A stretch of 64,000 nt of DNA. Origin: Blastocladiella emersonii ATCC 22665 (taxonomy: Eukaryota > Blastocladiomycota > Blastocladiomycetes > Blastocladiales > Blastocladiaceae). Shown here piece by piece: positions 31,563-41,154 of this stretch. The stretch lies in the NCBI GenBank assembly GCA_025594325.1, contig JANHCV010000010.1, forward strand, positions 1,178,001 to 1,242,000, read 5' to 3'. A program made the position numbers and the translations under genes. Below the pieces are notes generated by a model, which was not told the DNA's origin, made no database searches, and saw only the letters and a program-made list of their open reading frames with translations. Within the stretch, counting starts at the first letter, position 1, and each line of letters opens with the position of its first letter.

Positions 31563-34129
31563 CGAGGAACTGAAACACATTGTATTTGTCACCTTGCCCA
31601 TGACGCGCCTGGATTGCTTCGTGGCGCAACGCGTCATTGGCGAGCTGAGCTAAGAAGAACGGAGCAAGGTACGGTACACACGAGAAATGATAGAGCGTTG
31701 CATCGACATTGCAAGCAATCGTCAGGATCAAATAACCTCAAAGACTTCGAAATGTCCCTTCGTGCAGCGCCGATGAAGCTCGACTAACGCGCTGCCAAGT
31801 TCATCAGCCCTGAACCTGAACTTCAGCAATCCCTCGCGCGGAAGCCCAAGGTTGAGAAGGAGCATGAAACCAACGTTGCTAAAGTCGTTGCGGTCGAGAG
31901 AGACCGTGTAGATTGTTCGTGGCAGACGAGAAAAGAAAAGCCCGGCCGTCTTGTCCGTCAGTGAACAGTCAGAGAACTGGATCGCGGTGAGCGAAGCCGG
32001 AGCAACCTCGAGCAGAGTCTTGACACAATCGTCATCGACGCAAGTTGCCGAAATATCAATGCGCTCGATCGACGGGCCGACCAACATGGGAAGAAGCCGT
32101 TGAACATTCGAGCTCGAGTCGAACGGAAATGCGTTCAAATCCAACTCTTTGAGGGCCGGAAAGGCATGTGGTACCGGACGTTCCGCAGCGACTTCCAACA
32201 TGGACAAGTCAATGGCAGGGGCATTGAAAAAGCGATTCGCTCCGCCGAATCGAAGCCGCTTGAGCGACGGACGCACGCGATTGGCCAGGGCAATCAAGGC
32301 GAGCTCGTTTACATCCAAGAATTCGAGATCAAGTTCCTCCACCGAGTCAGGGAGGCATTGACAAAGTACTTGGATGCCATGGACGCCGATGTCGGAATTA
32401 TTGCTGAGGTGCAAGGTCACCAAGCCTTGGGGCAGTCGTTCGCCTAGCGCCATTGCTCCGTCCGAAGCAATCGAGTTCTCTTTCAAATCAAGGTACGTGA
32501 GACTTAGCGGTAGGGCACGCGAAAGTTCAAAAACAGCACGATCATCCAAGTCGCAACTGGAGAGTGTCAACCATGTGAGGGCGGGAGGAAGGCCGCGGGC
32601 AAGGTGCGTGACGCACTCAGCATTGAGTGCGCAATGGTCGAGGTACAGCATGGTCAAACTGCACGGCAGATGGCCAAGGTTGGGAGCAAAGTGTGGCAAA
32701 GTCAAGTCCTCGTTGAATAGGCCAAGCGCGTTGAGCTGCGCAGGCAGCCTGAGTGCTGCGTCTGGCGGGCAGTTGTAGGCAATACGGTTGCCCTGCAGAT
32801 GAAGTGAACCGAGCGATGACGGGAGCTTGAGCGCACTGAGCCGGGTGAAGTTGAGATCGACTTTGAGGAAATTGATAGAACGGACACTCGAGGAAGCAGG
32901 ATCGTTGTTAAACTCGGTGATGGCCTTGGAGGAGATACGTCGGTTTGCGATCCAAATAGGTTTCCCTGAGCGCTTGAGAATATTCAAAAGCTTTGCGTCG
33001 CCAGCCGCGACCTTGGCGCCTGTTACTGCCCCAGCGCGAGCATACTCGCGAAACTGGCGGGCCTCGTCCAAGTTGCCGTCACGCTCTGCGTCATTGGCTG
33101 CTACTTCCCAGTCGTCTTGAATGGTTTGCGGGACGCCCAGTAGCACAGCAGCCCACATTGGAAGCTCGCTGTATGTAAGCGGCAATCCAGAGTCACGCCA
33201 AAACTCCAAGACTTCGTAGCAACGATGTTGAACAGCGAGATCCAGAGCAGCCTCAGTGCACTCGATGGCAAGACCGTGAGCTACTCGGTAGCGAAGGAGA
33301 TCCGATTTCCTGTTTGCGCTGGCATTGTGAACTGAGAAGGCCAAAACTCGCTGCCGCACAGCGCTGTGGACGCTGGGGAGGTGAGCGCGGGGAGCGACCC
33401 GCAAGTATGGCAAAACTGAGGCGAGATCGAAGCCCGCCTCGTCGCGGTTGTGAAGCTGGATGGCCGCAACGAGAATCTGGTCAAGAAGCTCCGGTGGCAG
33501 CATAGGTTTGTGTTGATGATCCACAGAGTTGCGAGGGTGTCCAACAATATCAATGCAATAAGCTATTCATTCGCCAACATCGAGTGGCAGGGCGTAGAGG
33601 GAAGCAGAGGGAGAAAAGCGGCTCAACGCGCTTGTCGCCCGAGCCAGCCGAGGCTGTTCGTCCGATCCTGTGACGGCACAGAAACACGTGTATCCTGGAC
33701 GTTTCGTAGGTCTACACTCACTAGCCGCCACACCAGCTGACCCTGTATTTACGACCTGCCGTGTGTTTCCTGGACGCTGGCTTGCGGCGCTGCCTGTCAC
33801 GCAAATCAACAGCTGCTCCGCCAGCCTTTCACCCCTTCGCCGCGCGCACGGCGGTCCTTGGCGACCACGACGACCACGGCGGCGCTGCTGCGAAGGAACG
33901 CTAGCACTCACACCCGTGGAAAATAAATACTCGCTACTCGATGCATCGTCCGCTGCTGCAGTCCCTCGTCCCGCCCGCTGAGCGTTGAGCGCCCAGACGG
34001 CCGAACGCCCCCGCCGCAACGCTCGCTGCCCGCTGACCGTGCCCCTCGCACGCTGGCTGGCTCGTCCAACGTCGCGCTTGGCGCGTTGAGGTCGACGCCC
34101 GTCGTGTGCCGCCGCCGACGCCGCCCGTC
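30514..34129. repeat. Left arm of a large inverted duplication
   Basis: Every base compared in 30514-34129 matches the reverse complement of 38492-47403 once the 5.3 kb retrotransposon and its target duplication are removed. Position X pairs with 72621-X (inner part) or 77917-X (outer part). All open frames in both arms have the same length and sequence. This arm contains the 3' part of AK9 and the intact LRR gene C1 and is the likely source. Confidence 0.92.
31728..33503 (-). CDS. LRR protein with F-box-like N-terminus (subfamily C1)
   Basis: A single exon of 591 residues from the ATG at 33503 (MLPPELLDQILVAAIQLHN). The frame is open a little further but begins with GTG. After the F-box-like segment (LDQILVAAI...YLRVAPRAHLP) there is a linker with FWRDSGLPLTYSELP and AREFREYARAG-type sequence, then about 13 leucine-rich repeats, among them LPPALTWLTLSSCDLDD. 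It is identical as far as read to the interrupted copy in the right arm and clearly related to the genes at 48550 and 50615. It is convergent with AK9, 165 bp away. The composite motif of the other family members was not found upstream of it. Confidence 0.82.
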   Translation of the reverse strand: MLPPELLDQILVAAIQLHNRDEAGFDLASVLPYLRVAPRAHLPSVHSAVRQRVLAFSVHNASANRKSDLLRYRVAHGLAIECTEAALDLAVQHRCYEVLEFWRDSGLPLTYSELPMWAAVLLGVPQTIQDDWEVAANDAERDGNLDEARQFREYARAGAVTGAKVAAGDAKLLNILKRSGKPIWIANRRISSKAITEFNNDPASSSVRSINFLKVDLNFTRLSALKLPSSLGSLHLQGNRIAYNCPPDAALRLPAQLNALGLFNEDLTLPHFAPNLGHLPCSLTMLYLDHCALNAECVTHLARGLPPALTWLTLSSCDLDDRAVFELSRALPLSLTYLDLKENSIASDGAMALGERLPQGLVTLHLSNNSDIGVHGIQVLCQCLPDSVEELDLEFLDVNELALIALANRVRPSLKRLRFGGANRFFNAPAIDLSMLEVAAERPVPHAFPALKELDLNAFPFDSSSNVQRLLPMLVGPSIERIDISATCVDDDCVKTLLEVAPASLTAIQFSDCSLTDKTAGLFFSRLPRTIYTVSLDRNDFSNVGFMLLLNLGLPREGLLKFRFRADELGSALVELHRRCTKGHFEVFEVI

Positions 34130-37100
34130 CGTCCGTCTCGATCCGCTAGCACGCCTGGCGTTCTCTCGCGCCGCCGCGAGCTGCACAACCTAGCTCGGCG
34201 CACGACGTCGGCGTTTCTCGCGCTTGTGACCCGATCCGCTCGGAAGGGTGATGCTCCCTCGCCGCGCCGCGAAAGCTTTTAGCGGGGCCGCTCTCTAACG
34301 AACGAATACTTGTAGACTTTGCTACCCTGTCTGGTCACGACAGCTCTCGTATCTCCCCCTGCCCGCTCCACGCCACCGACCGCGCTAATCCCTTCTACCT
34401 GCGCCGCAGATTCGCACGTTCCTTTGCCGCCGCGGCCCTTGATGGTCGGCTCATACTTCCTGCTTGTCTACGGCCTCGCTCACCTCTCCGCCCTTCCAAG
34501 CGATGCCTCGCCCGCGACGCTGCCGTCGGCTTCCTCTTCACCGCGGCATGTTCGAGCTGCACAAGGTCATCCATTTGTGCGGTAGTCCCGTTTCTGCCGT
34601 TCGATCGGGTCGCGGCACTTGAGCGCGTCGCCAACATTGCGGTCGAGGTCACTCGTCGACCGCGACACCATCTATATGCCGCTCTTCGCGCTCCGCGTAC
34701 TTGTTCCTCGCAGCGGCAGCGACTCTCGCGTCGAAACCACCTCGTCGACGACCAGTCAGCTCGTCCTCGTTTCCCCGCTGTCGCTCGCCGCCGTCGCCGT
34801 CGACGTGAACTACGACGTGGACGCAGTGTGCGTTCGATGGGCTTCGACGCTGCCTGGTTCAACCGGCACGTTCCTCGCACGGCGAATTCTTTTCTTCGCG
34901 CTCGTGACGGCGTCCGTCGTGCTCTCGCGTGGCAGCTTCCACCGCGTCCTTGCGCGGCAGCGTGCAGGAGGTTCGGTAGCGGCAGCACTCGTCTTGTTAG
35001 CGCACGGCGGCGTCCATCGCATGCTTCCGCAGCGTCTTCGCGCGGCTTTGAGTGAGTTTGGGCGCGGCAGCACCCATCTTGTCGCTGCTCGGTCCTGCAG
35101 TTCCGGCGCGAATGAGGACCGTGAGGACAGGTCGACGGTCTTTAGAGGCTACAGTGTTCAATATAGCTGCTCTGCGCGCGAAACAAGCGTGAAATGATAG
35201 TGATGTCGTGAACGAGTCCCGGGACTTGGGCGCGAGCGGCCCGCGAAACACTGATGAGCCGACCACCTTCTCGCTACTCACGACTCGACGGTGAGGGCTA
35301 CGACTCTGAAAACTTGCATGAGCATTGTGTGTCTATGGTTCTGCATTATCGTTGAGTCAGACTACGGAAAACATCCGTGGGGCGGCGGCACGGGCCGCTC
35401 GAGTGAGGTCGAGACGCGAGTCGCTGAACGCCGCCATCGATTTCTCGCTCGTCCCCGAGTCTCTAGCCCTCAACTCGGTGTTCAGTGAGAGCCACTGATG
35501 CTATATAACTGTATAGATGGTCGGCGGTGGTGCTCCGCCCTTGATGAGCTGAGAGCACGTTTGAGAAGCTACTCGCCCAGAGTTCTTGTCTGACAAGTTG
35601 TGCGCTTGCTCTGCCGCACGGCTACGTGTTTCTGATGGTCAAATGACACTTTGGGTGCGGCGCCAGTGCTCTGTGACCTCTCGCGCATCGTGCGCGGTCG
35701 ACTTGGGCTGCGAGCCGCCACCCGCGATTGCTCAGCGAGTTGACGTGATTCGTTGTACTTCTCGGGCATAAATAGAAGACTGAAGGTTGTAGGAACTCGT
35801 GAAAGAGGTTGGCGCGGGCGCCCAGAGTACGGTGCACCTCAGGTACGCACGCGAGCGGAGGCGAGTGTAAGTTCACGCGTAGCTCACTGGGAGGCTCGAG
35901 CCCTGGTCTCTCCGCTCCGTAACAAGGTTTCTATGACCATATCACACTTTGGGTGCAGCGGCAGCGCTCCGACGCGTCTTGCGCGTCGGCAGCAGCGAGG
36001 CGAGCCAGCGACGTGTACCTTGCACCACCTCCAGTACCCGCAGATTTCCTCACACGGAGCTCTTCTCTCGCATATAAGCTATTCAAACCTATAGTAGACG
36101 CTGTATGGGAAGCAGGAGGGCGTCTGGTGGGGGGTGTTGTCGTGGGTCAGACACGGTCCAGGAGCGAATACTTGGGCTGCGCTGACCAGCTCGTCCGACC
36201 ACCGACCCCACCCCGGCCCCGTTCCCCTTGGTCGATTGCTCCCAAACTTGGCACAGCGGCTATTGTGACCTATGGAAGCAACGTAATGCCGTCGATGAGG
36301 GTCCCCGACCTCATAAATGTTCGTGGCCGTGTCGGTGCACCTCGGTCAGCACTTGCTAGACGCTCAAGTGTCCGCCGACCACCATGGACTCATCTTTCCA
36401 AATCTCGGTCTGCTCTCTTGGAAATCTACGTTTGAGACCTGCCTGAACACAATGCCGCGCACAGTTTCCGGCCAAAGCCGCCACCGTGCTCGGATCATGG
36501 TGAAGTCAGGTCGAACGGACGTAACACGTCCCGGACCCTTCCTGCCGCTCCCGCATCCAGTTCTCCACCGATTTTGTCGACTCCGCCGCGCACAGTGGTG
36601 TAAGCGACCTGTCTGAATCGAATGGCGGTGGTCCCATGTCCATCGCTTGTCTGTAGCGGGCGGTAGGGGTGGAAAACCGACTTTCCCGTGTTAACGTCGC
36701 GTCCAGTTCTCGTCAGATCCTCATCGAGGATCACTCGGGCTTTCGAAAACGCTCGGCCGCGCTTCAAGCGGACATCTGTAGCACCCGCCAGAGCACGATA
36801 AGTGTAGCCGATTCGTTCGAGTTGACTCGTGCGCACGCTCTAGGCCACCTGGTAGCCATCCCTCGCGTATACAGCTTCTAAAAACCAATTTAACTCATTA
36901 CATCACGCGGAGAGATTATTCAGAGCCACGACGGGGTACTTCGCGATGTTGTCCCTTGAGCCCGCTGACGCGTCCAGAGCGCAAGAGCCACAGTTACACA
37001 ACCAACAGCTTACTAATGGTCTTCTGTACACATTTAAATTACGAACACTAACTGTCGGTACATTTGCATCGCGTCTGTTCATTTCGCACAGGTGCAAGAG

Positions 37101-38491
37101 GGTGTGGCGCTCAGCCACTTCGAACCAACCAAGCACGAAGCGCCACGGCCCACCTCGCTCGACTCGCGCTCCCTTGATGCTCAACCGCCGGCTTGCCATG
37201 TATTACGACGAGTCGATGAAACTATTCAGTGTCGGGCCCAGGCTATCGATCCCGACGGCGCTTTGTGCGCTCAGTGTCCCTGCGGTCCCGGCAACGCTGG
37301 CGCTGTGTGGGCGGCACGACCATCGCCCGACCCCGCTCGGATCGTGGCGTGCGATCCCATCTCAACGGGGCCGTCCGACCCGATGGACAGCTCGAGCGTA
37401 GACACGATGTGTCCACGTTGCTATTTTATGGCGTCCCCGGCGGTTCACGGATCAAGCTCGGCCACTGGCGTAAAGGCGCGCGTCGTGCATACCCTTGACC
37501 TCGAGCAGTTCGCCAAGACCGTCGAGACGGTCCGCTCCAAGCGGGGCTGCTTGTCGTCCGAGACCAACGGCTCGGCCAACGCTTCCAGTGAGGTCAGCAT
37601 CGTGTCGGTGAGGTGGTCGTCGGCCATCAACGCGCAGGCGCAGACTTGGCGCAGGATCACAAGACCCGCTTCCCGACATGGTGGCGGCACGCTCCGAGGC
37701 AAGTATCGGCGTGGTCAACTTTGACGAGGGACGAGGGCACGAGCCCGTTGTTGAGGTCCTCCGCGGGTGCGGGTACTCGACGACCAAAACTGCGTCGGTC
37801 ACGAGCAGAAGCACTTCACCGCACCACGTCCAGCAGTTGTTGAGGCGTTGCTACTTTATTCAATGGTGTCGCTCCGCTCGTTCACGGAGAGAACAGCGAT
37901 CATAGACGAGCTCAATACAAAGGTTCTCGACTCGTGATCGTCCTCAAAGTTGCGTTGAAGTCGGTTCAGCGACTTGAAGCGGAAGAGTTACCCGCGGAAC
38001 ACACGACTTGTCGTCGGCCTTCGCGCCGAAGGACGGAAGCTGTGTTCATCGTCTAGCCCACGACGAGCAGGACTTGCTACCTCGCAGCGAACAGCTATAC
38101 TCTCTGCCTCCCACAAACGGTTTATGAGTCGGCCGTGGGCGGCATGGACGGCGGAGATTGCGAGCGCGCTCCAAGTCCTGGTCGCGATCATGGCCATGGT
38201 CGTTTCCAGCCCAGCCAACCTCACGGGCGGGTTCGCACCACGACGGACACGAACAAGAGGTGCTGTGCAAGCAACCAGCGCGCGAGCTCCGGCGGCGAGC
38301 GGCAAGTACAGCCCTCAGACACGCTGCGGAAGTCAAAGCTCGCTGTCGCACAACGAAGAGATCGAAAGAGCAGCCGTGCGACATACTGACCCCCGTCGGC
38401 CAAGTTTGTAGCCAGCCGGCTATTCAGCGGGCGATGTGAGCGAGCACCCGCCGTTGTCACGGCGCAGCGGGCGGCGGCCGAGCGGTGGCGA
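34130..38491. other. Spacer between the arms of the inverted duplication
   Basis: These 4.4 kb hold no gene I can identify. Open frames are short, often start with non-ATG codons and lack recognisable motifs. Two diverged segments (about 35630-35790 and 35925-36085) share ACACTTTGGGTGC and end in TATA-like sequence (CATAAATAG, CATATAAGC), resembling duplicated promoter regions. A second diverged pair shares CGTTGCTA(C/T)TTTAT near 37424 and 37849. It may be decayed coding or transposon sequence. Confidence 0.5.
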
Positions 38492-39117
38492 GACGGGCGG
38501 CGTCGGCGGCGGCACACGACGGGCGTCGACCTCAACGCGCCAAGCGCGACGTTGGACGAGCCAGCCAGCGTGCGAGGGGCACGGTCAGCGGGCAGCGAGC
38601 GTTGCGGCGGGGGCGTTCGGCCGTCTGGGCGCTCAACGCTCAGCGGGCGGGACGAGGGACTGCAGCAGCGGACGATGCATCGAGTAGCGAGTATTTATTT
38701 TCCACGGGTGTGAGTGCTAGCGTTCCTTCGCAGCAGCGCCGCCGTGGTCGTCGTGGTCGCCAAGGACCGCCGTGCGCGCGGCGAAGGGGTGAAAGGCTGG
38801 CGGAGCAGCTGTTGATTTGCGTGACAGGCAGCGCCGCAAGCCAGCGTCCAGGAAACACACGGCAGGTCGTAAATACAGGGTCAGCTGGTGTGGCGGCTAG
38901 TGAGTGTAGACCTACGAAACGTCCAGGATACACGTGTTTCTGTGCCGTCACAGGATCGGACGAACAGCCTCGGCTGGCTCGGGCGACAAGCGCGTTGAGC
39001 CGCTTTTCTCCCTCTGCTTCCCTCTACGCCCTGCCACTCGATGTTGGCGAATGAATAGCTTATTGCATTGATATTGTTGGACACCCTCGCAACTCTGTGG
39101 ATCATCAACACAAACCT

Positions 39118-39849
39118 ATGCTGCCACCGGAGCTTCTTGACCAGATTCTCGTTGCGGCCATCCAGCTTCACAACCGCGACGAGGCGGGCTTCGATCTCGC
39201 CTCAGTTTTGCCATACTTGCGGGTCGCTCCCCGCGCTCACCTCCCCAGCGTCCACAGCGCTGTGCGGCAGCGAGTTTTGGCCTTCTCAGTTCACAATGCC
39301 AGCGCAAACAGGAAATCGGATCTCCTTCGCTACCGAGTAGCTCACGGTCTTGCCATCGAGTGCACTGAGGCTGCTCTGGATCTCGCTGTTCAACATCGTT
39401 GCTACGAAGTCTTGGAGTTTTGGCGTGACTCTGGATTGCCGCTTACATACAGCGAGCTTCCAATGTGGGCTGCTGTGCTACTGGGCGTCCCGCAAACCAT
39501 TCAAGACGACTGGGAAGTAGCAGCCAATGACGCAGAGCGTGACGGCAACTTGGACGAGGCCCGCCAGTTTCGCGAGTATGCTCGCGCTGGGGCAGTAACA
39601 GGCGCCAAGGTCGCGGCTGGCGACGCAAAGCTTTTGAATATTCTCAAGCGCTCAGGGAAACCTATTTGGATCGCAAACCGACGTATCTCCTCCAAGGCCA
39701 TCACCGAGTTTAACAACGATCCTGCTTCCTCGAGTGTCCGTTCTATCAATTTCCTCAAAGTCGATCTCAACTTCACCCGGCTCAGTGCGCTCAAGCTCCC
39801 GTCATCGCTCGGTTCACTTCATCTGCAGGGCAACCGTATTGCCTACAAC
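39118..39849 (+). pseudogene. N-terminal half of LRR gene C1 copy, cut by retrotransposon
   Basis: Identical in translation to the start of C1 (MLPPELLDQILVAA...) and open up to the insertion after GNRIAYN. Beyond that point the frame runs into the 5' LTR and stops. The rest of the gene continues at 45141. Confidence 0.9.
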
Positions 39850-40023
39850 TGTCACGGTTCAGTGATCCGACGGCTCGGGCTGGTGGCGCGGGCTGGTGGC
39901 GCAGTCCCTCATAAGCCGAGCGTTGCCCTCGCTCTCCCTCTCTCTTGTCATTCGTGATACAATCCTTCATTATCCGGCTAGTCATTCCTCGTGGCACAAG
40001 ACCCTCCCCCTCGGCACCTTACA
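39850..40023 (+). repeat. 5' LTR (174 bp)
   Basis: It begins TGTCACGG, ends CTTACA and is identical to the 3' LTR as far as I can read. The sequence CATAAGCC at 39910 may be its TATA-like element, and the presumed transcript start is near 39954. Confidence 0.93.
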
Positions 40024-40025
40024 CT

Positions 40026-40034
40026 TTGTATCAC
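40026..40034 (+). promoter_or_regulatory. Probable self-priming primer-binding site
   Basis: TTGTATCAC, 2 bases after the 5' LTR, is the exact reverse complement of GTGATACAA at 39954-39962 inside the LTR. In Tf1/sushi elements the 5' end of the RNA folds back onto such a site to prime reverse transcription instead of a tRNA. Confidence 0.65.
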
Positions 40035-40077
40035 CGTAAAACCCCCTCCGAGCGGTGATTTCTTCCACGACGGCAAA

Positions 40078-41154
40078 ATGATAACGCCGGCACAGTTCCT
40101 CGAAAAGCTGGCGACGTTTGACGTTGCGGCCATTGTCCCCGAGTACCAGCTCGCGCCGTGGCGCGACCTGGTCATGCCGTACGAGGACAAAGCCAAGCTC
40201 GTCTTCCTCGCGCTCAACGTCGCCAGCGACTACTGGCAACTGGGCGTGTCGACCGAGGCCCGCGCGGTCGCGGCCGAGCGGCGCGCCGAGACGGCGGAGC
40301 GCCGCGCGTATGCGCTCGAGGTCGAGCTGCGGCAGACGCAGCAGAGCCAGCCGCTCAACGGTATCCTGCAGGGCGAGCTCGACAGCATCCAGGTCAGCAG
40401 CGCGCGCGGGCCGGGCGTGGGCGTTGATGGCTTCACGCCGGCCGCGATGCACGCGCTGATGCGCATGAATTCGGTTGACGGCGTCAACTTCAAGGTCAAG
40501 AGCGCCATCACGCAGTACGAGAGCATCCTCCAGCTCACGTTCAACGTCCCGGAGAAGTTCAAGATTGCGCACTTCCACGGCAAGCTGACAGGCAAGGTGC
40601 TCGAGGCCGTGGAGCTGGCGATGGCCGGGTCCAAGTTTGAGGACTACGGCTCGTTCAACGCCTACATCTCCCTCGTCAAGTCAACGCAGCCGGCCGAGAA
40701 GTCGGAGACCGAGTACGCGCACGAGCTCAAGAACCTCAAGTACGTGCGCGGCGCCATGCCGGCGCGCGATTTCGTCTCCAAGTTCCGCCAGACCGCGTCC
40801 GGTGCAGGCTACCGCGCGCTCAGCGAGCTGGCGATGCAGTTCTACCTGGTGGTCACGGCCGGCAACTCGCCGCTGGCCGCGGACGTGGCCTTCGCCTCGC
40901 TGCGCAAGGGCTACCGTTTCGACAAGATGGTCGAGCACTTCCTGGTGCACGAGGGCGGGGCGACGGGCGTCGCGGCCGAGCTCGTCCCGGACCCGGACGC
41001 CATGGACGTTGGCGCGATTCGGCAGCGGGCGGCGGCGCACCAGGGCCGCGCCCTCACCGACATCAAGTGCTACAACTGCAAGGGCTACGGCCACAAGGCG
41101 GCTGATTGCCCGTCGCCCCCGCGCTCGTCGTCGGGAAACGCCAGTCGGGCGTAG
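40078..41154 (+). CDS. gag: Retrotransposon Gag protein
   Basis: The protein has 358 residues from the first ATG after the LTR (MITPAQFLEKL). The frame is open back into the LTR but only with a GTG start. A heptad-like segment rich in Arg, Ala and Glu (about 60-85) suggests a coiled coil. A retrotransposon gag core follows, with FKIAHFHGKLTGKV and ALSELAMQFYLVVTAGN. The C-terminus has one zinc knuckle, CYNCKGYGHKAADC, the nucleic-acid-binding part of nucleocapsid. Gag forms the particle that packages element RNA. Pol overlaps its 3' end in the -1 frame. Confidence 0.9.
   Translation: MITPAQFLEKLATFDVAAIVPEYQLAPWRDLVMPYEDKAKLVFLALNVASDYWQLGVSTEARAVAAERRAETAERRAYALEVELRQTQQSQPLNGILQGELDSIQVSSARGPGVGVDGFTPAAMHALMRMNSVDGVNFKVKSAITQYESILQLTFNVPEKFKIAHFHGKLTGKVLEAVELAMAGSKFEDYGSFNAYISLVKSTQPAEKSETEYAHELKNLKYVRGAMPARDFVSKFRQTASGAGYRALSELAMQFYLVVTAGNSPLAADVAFASLRKGYRFDKMVEHFLVHEGGATGVAAELVPDPDAMDVGAIRQRAAAHQGRALTDIKCYNCKGYGHKAADCPSPPRSSSGNASRA
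41133..41139 (+). promoter_or_regulatory. -1 ribosomal frameshift site GGGAAAC
   Basis: The heptamer lies in the gag frame as G GGA AAC (codons 41134-41136 and 41137-41139), 12 bp before the gag stop codon. A slip by one base there puts ribosomes exactly in the pol frame (next codon starts at 41139). Confidence 0.75.

Noticed and set aside
37092-37905. Open frames in the spacer, one with NFDEGRGHEPVVEVLRGCG, as a transposase remnant
   Set aside because: Frames start with GTG or shift repeatedly and the resemblance is too weak to name a family.
39991-40077. Longer gag beginning within the 5' LTR
   Set aside because: The start would be GTG; the first ATG in frame is at 40078, after the LTR.
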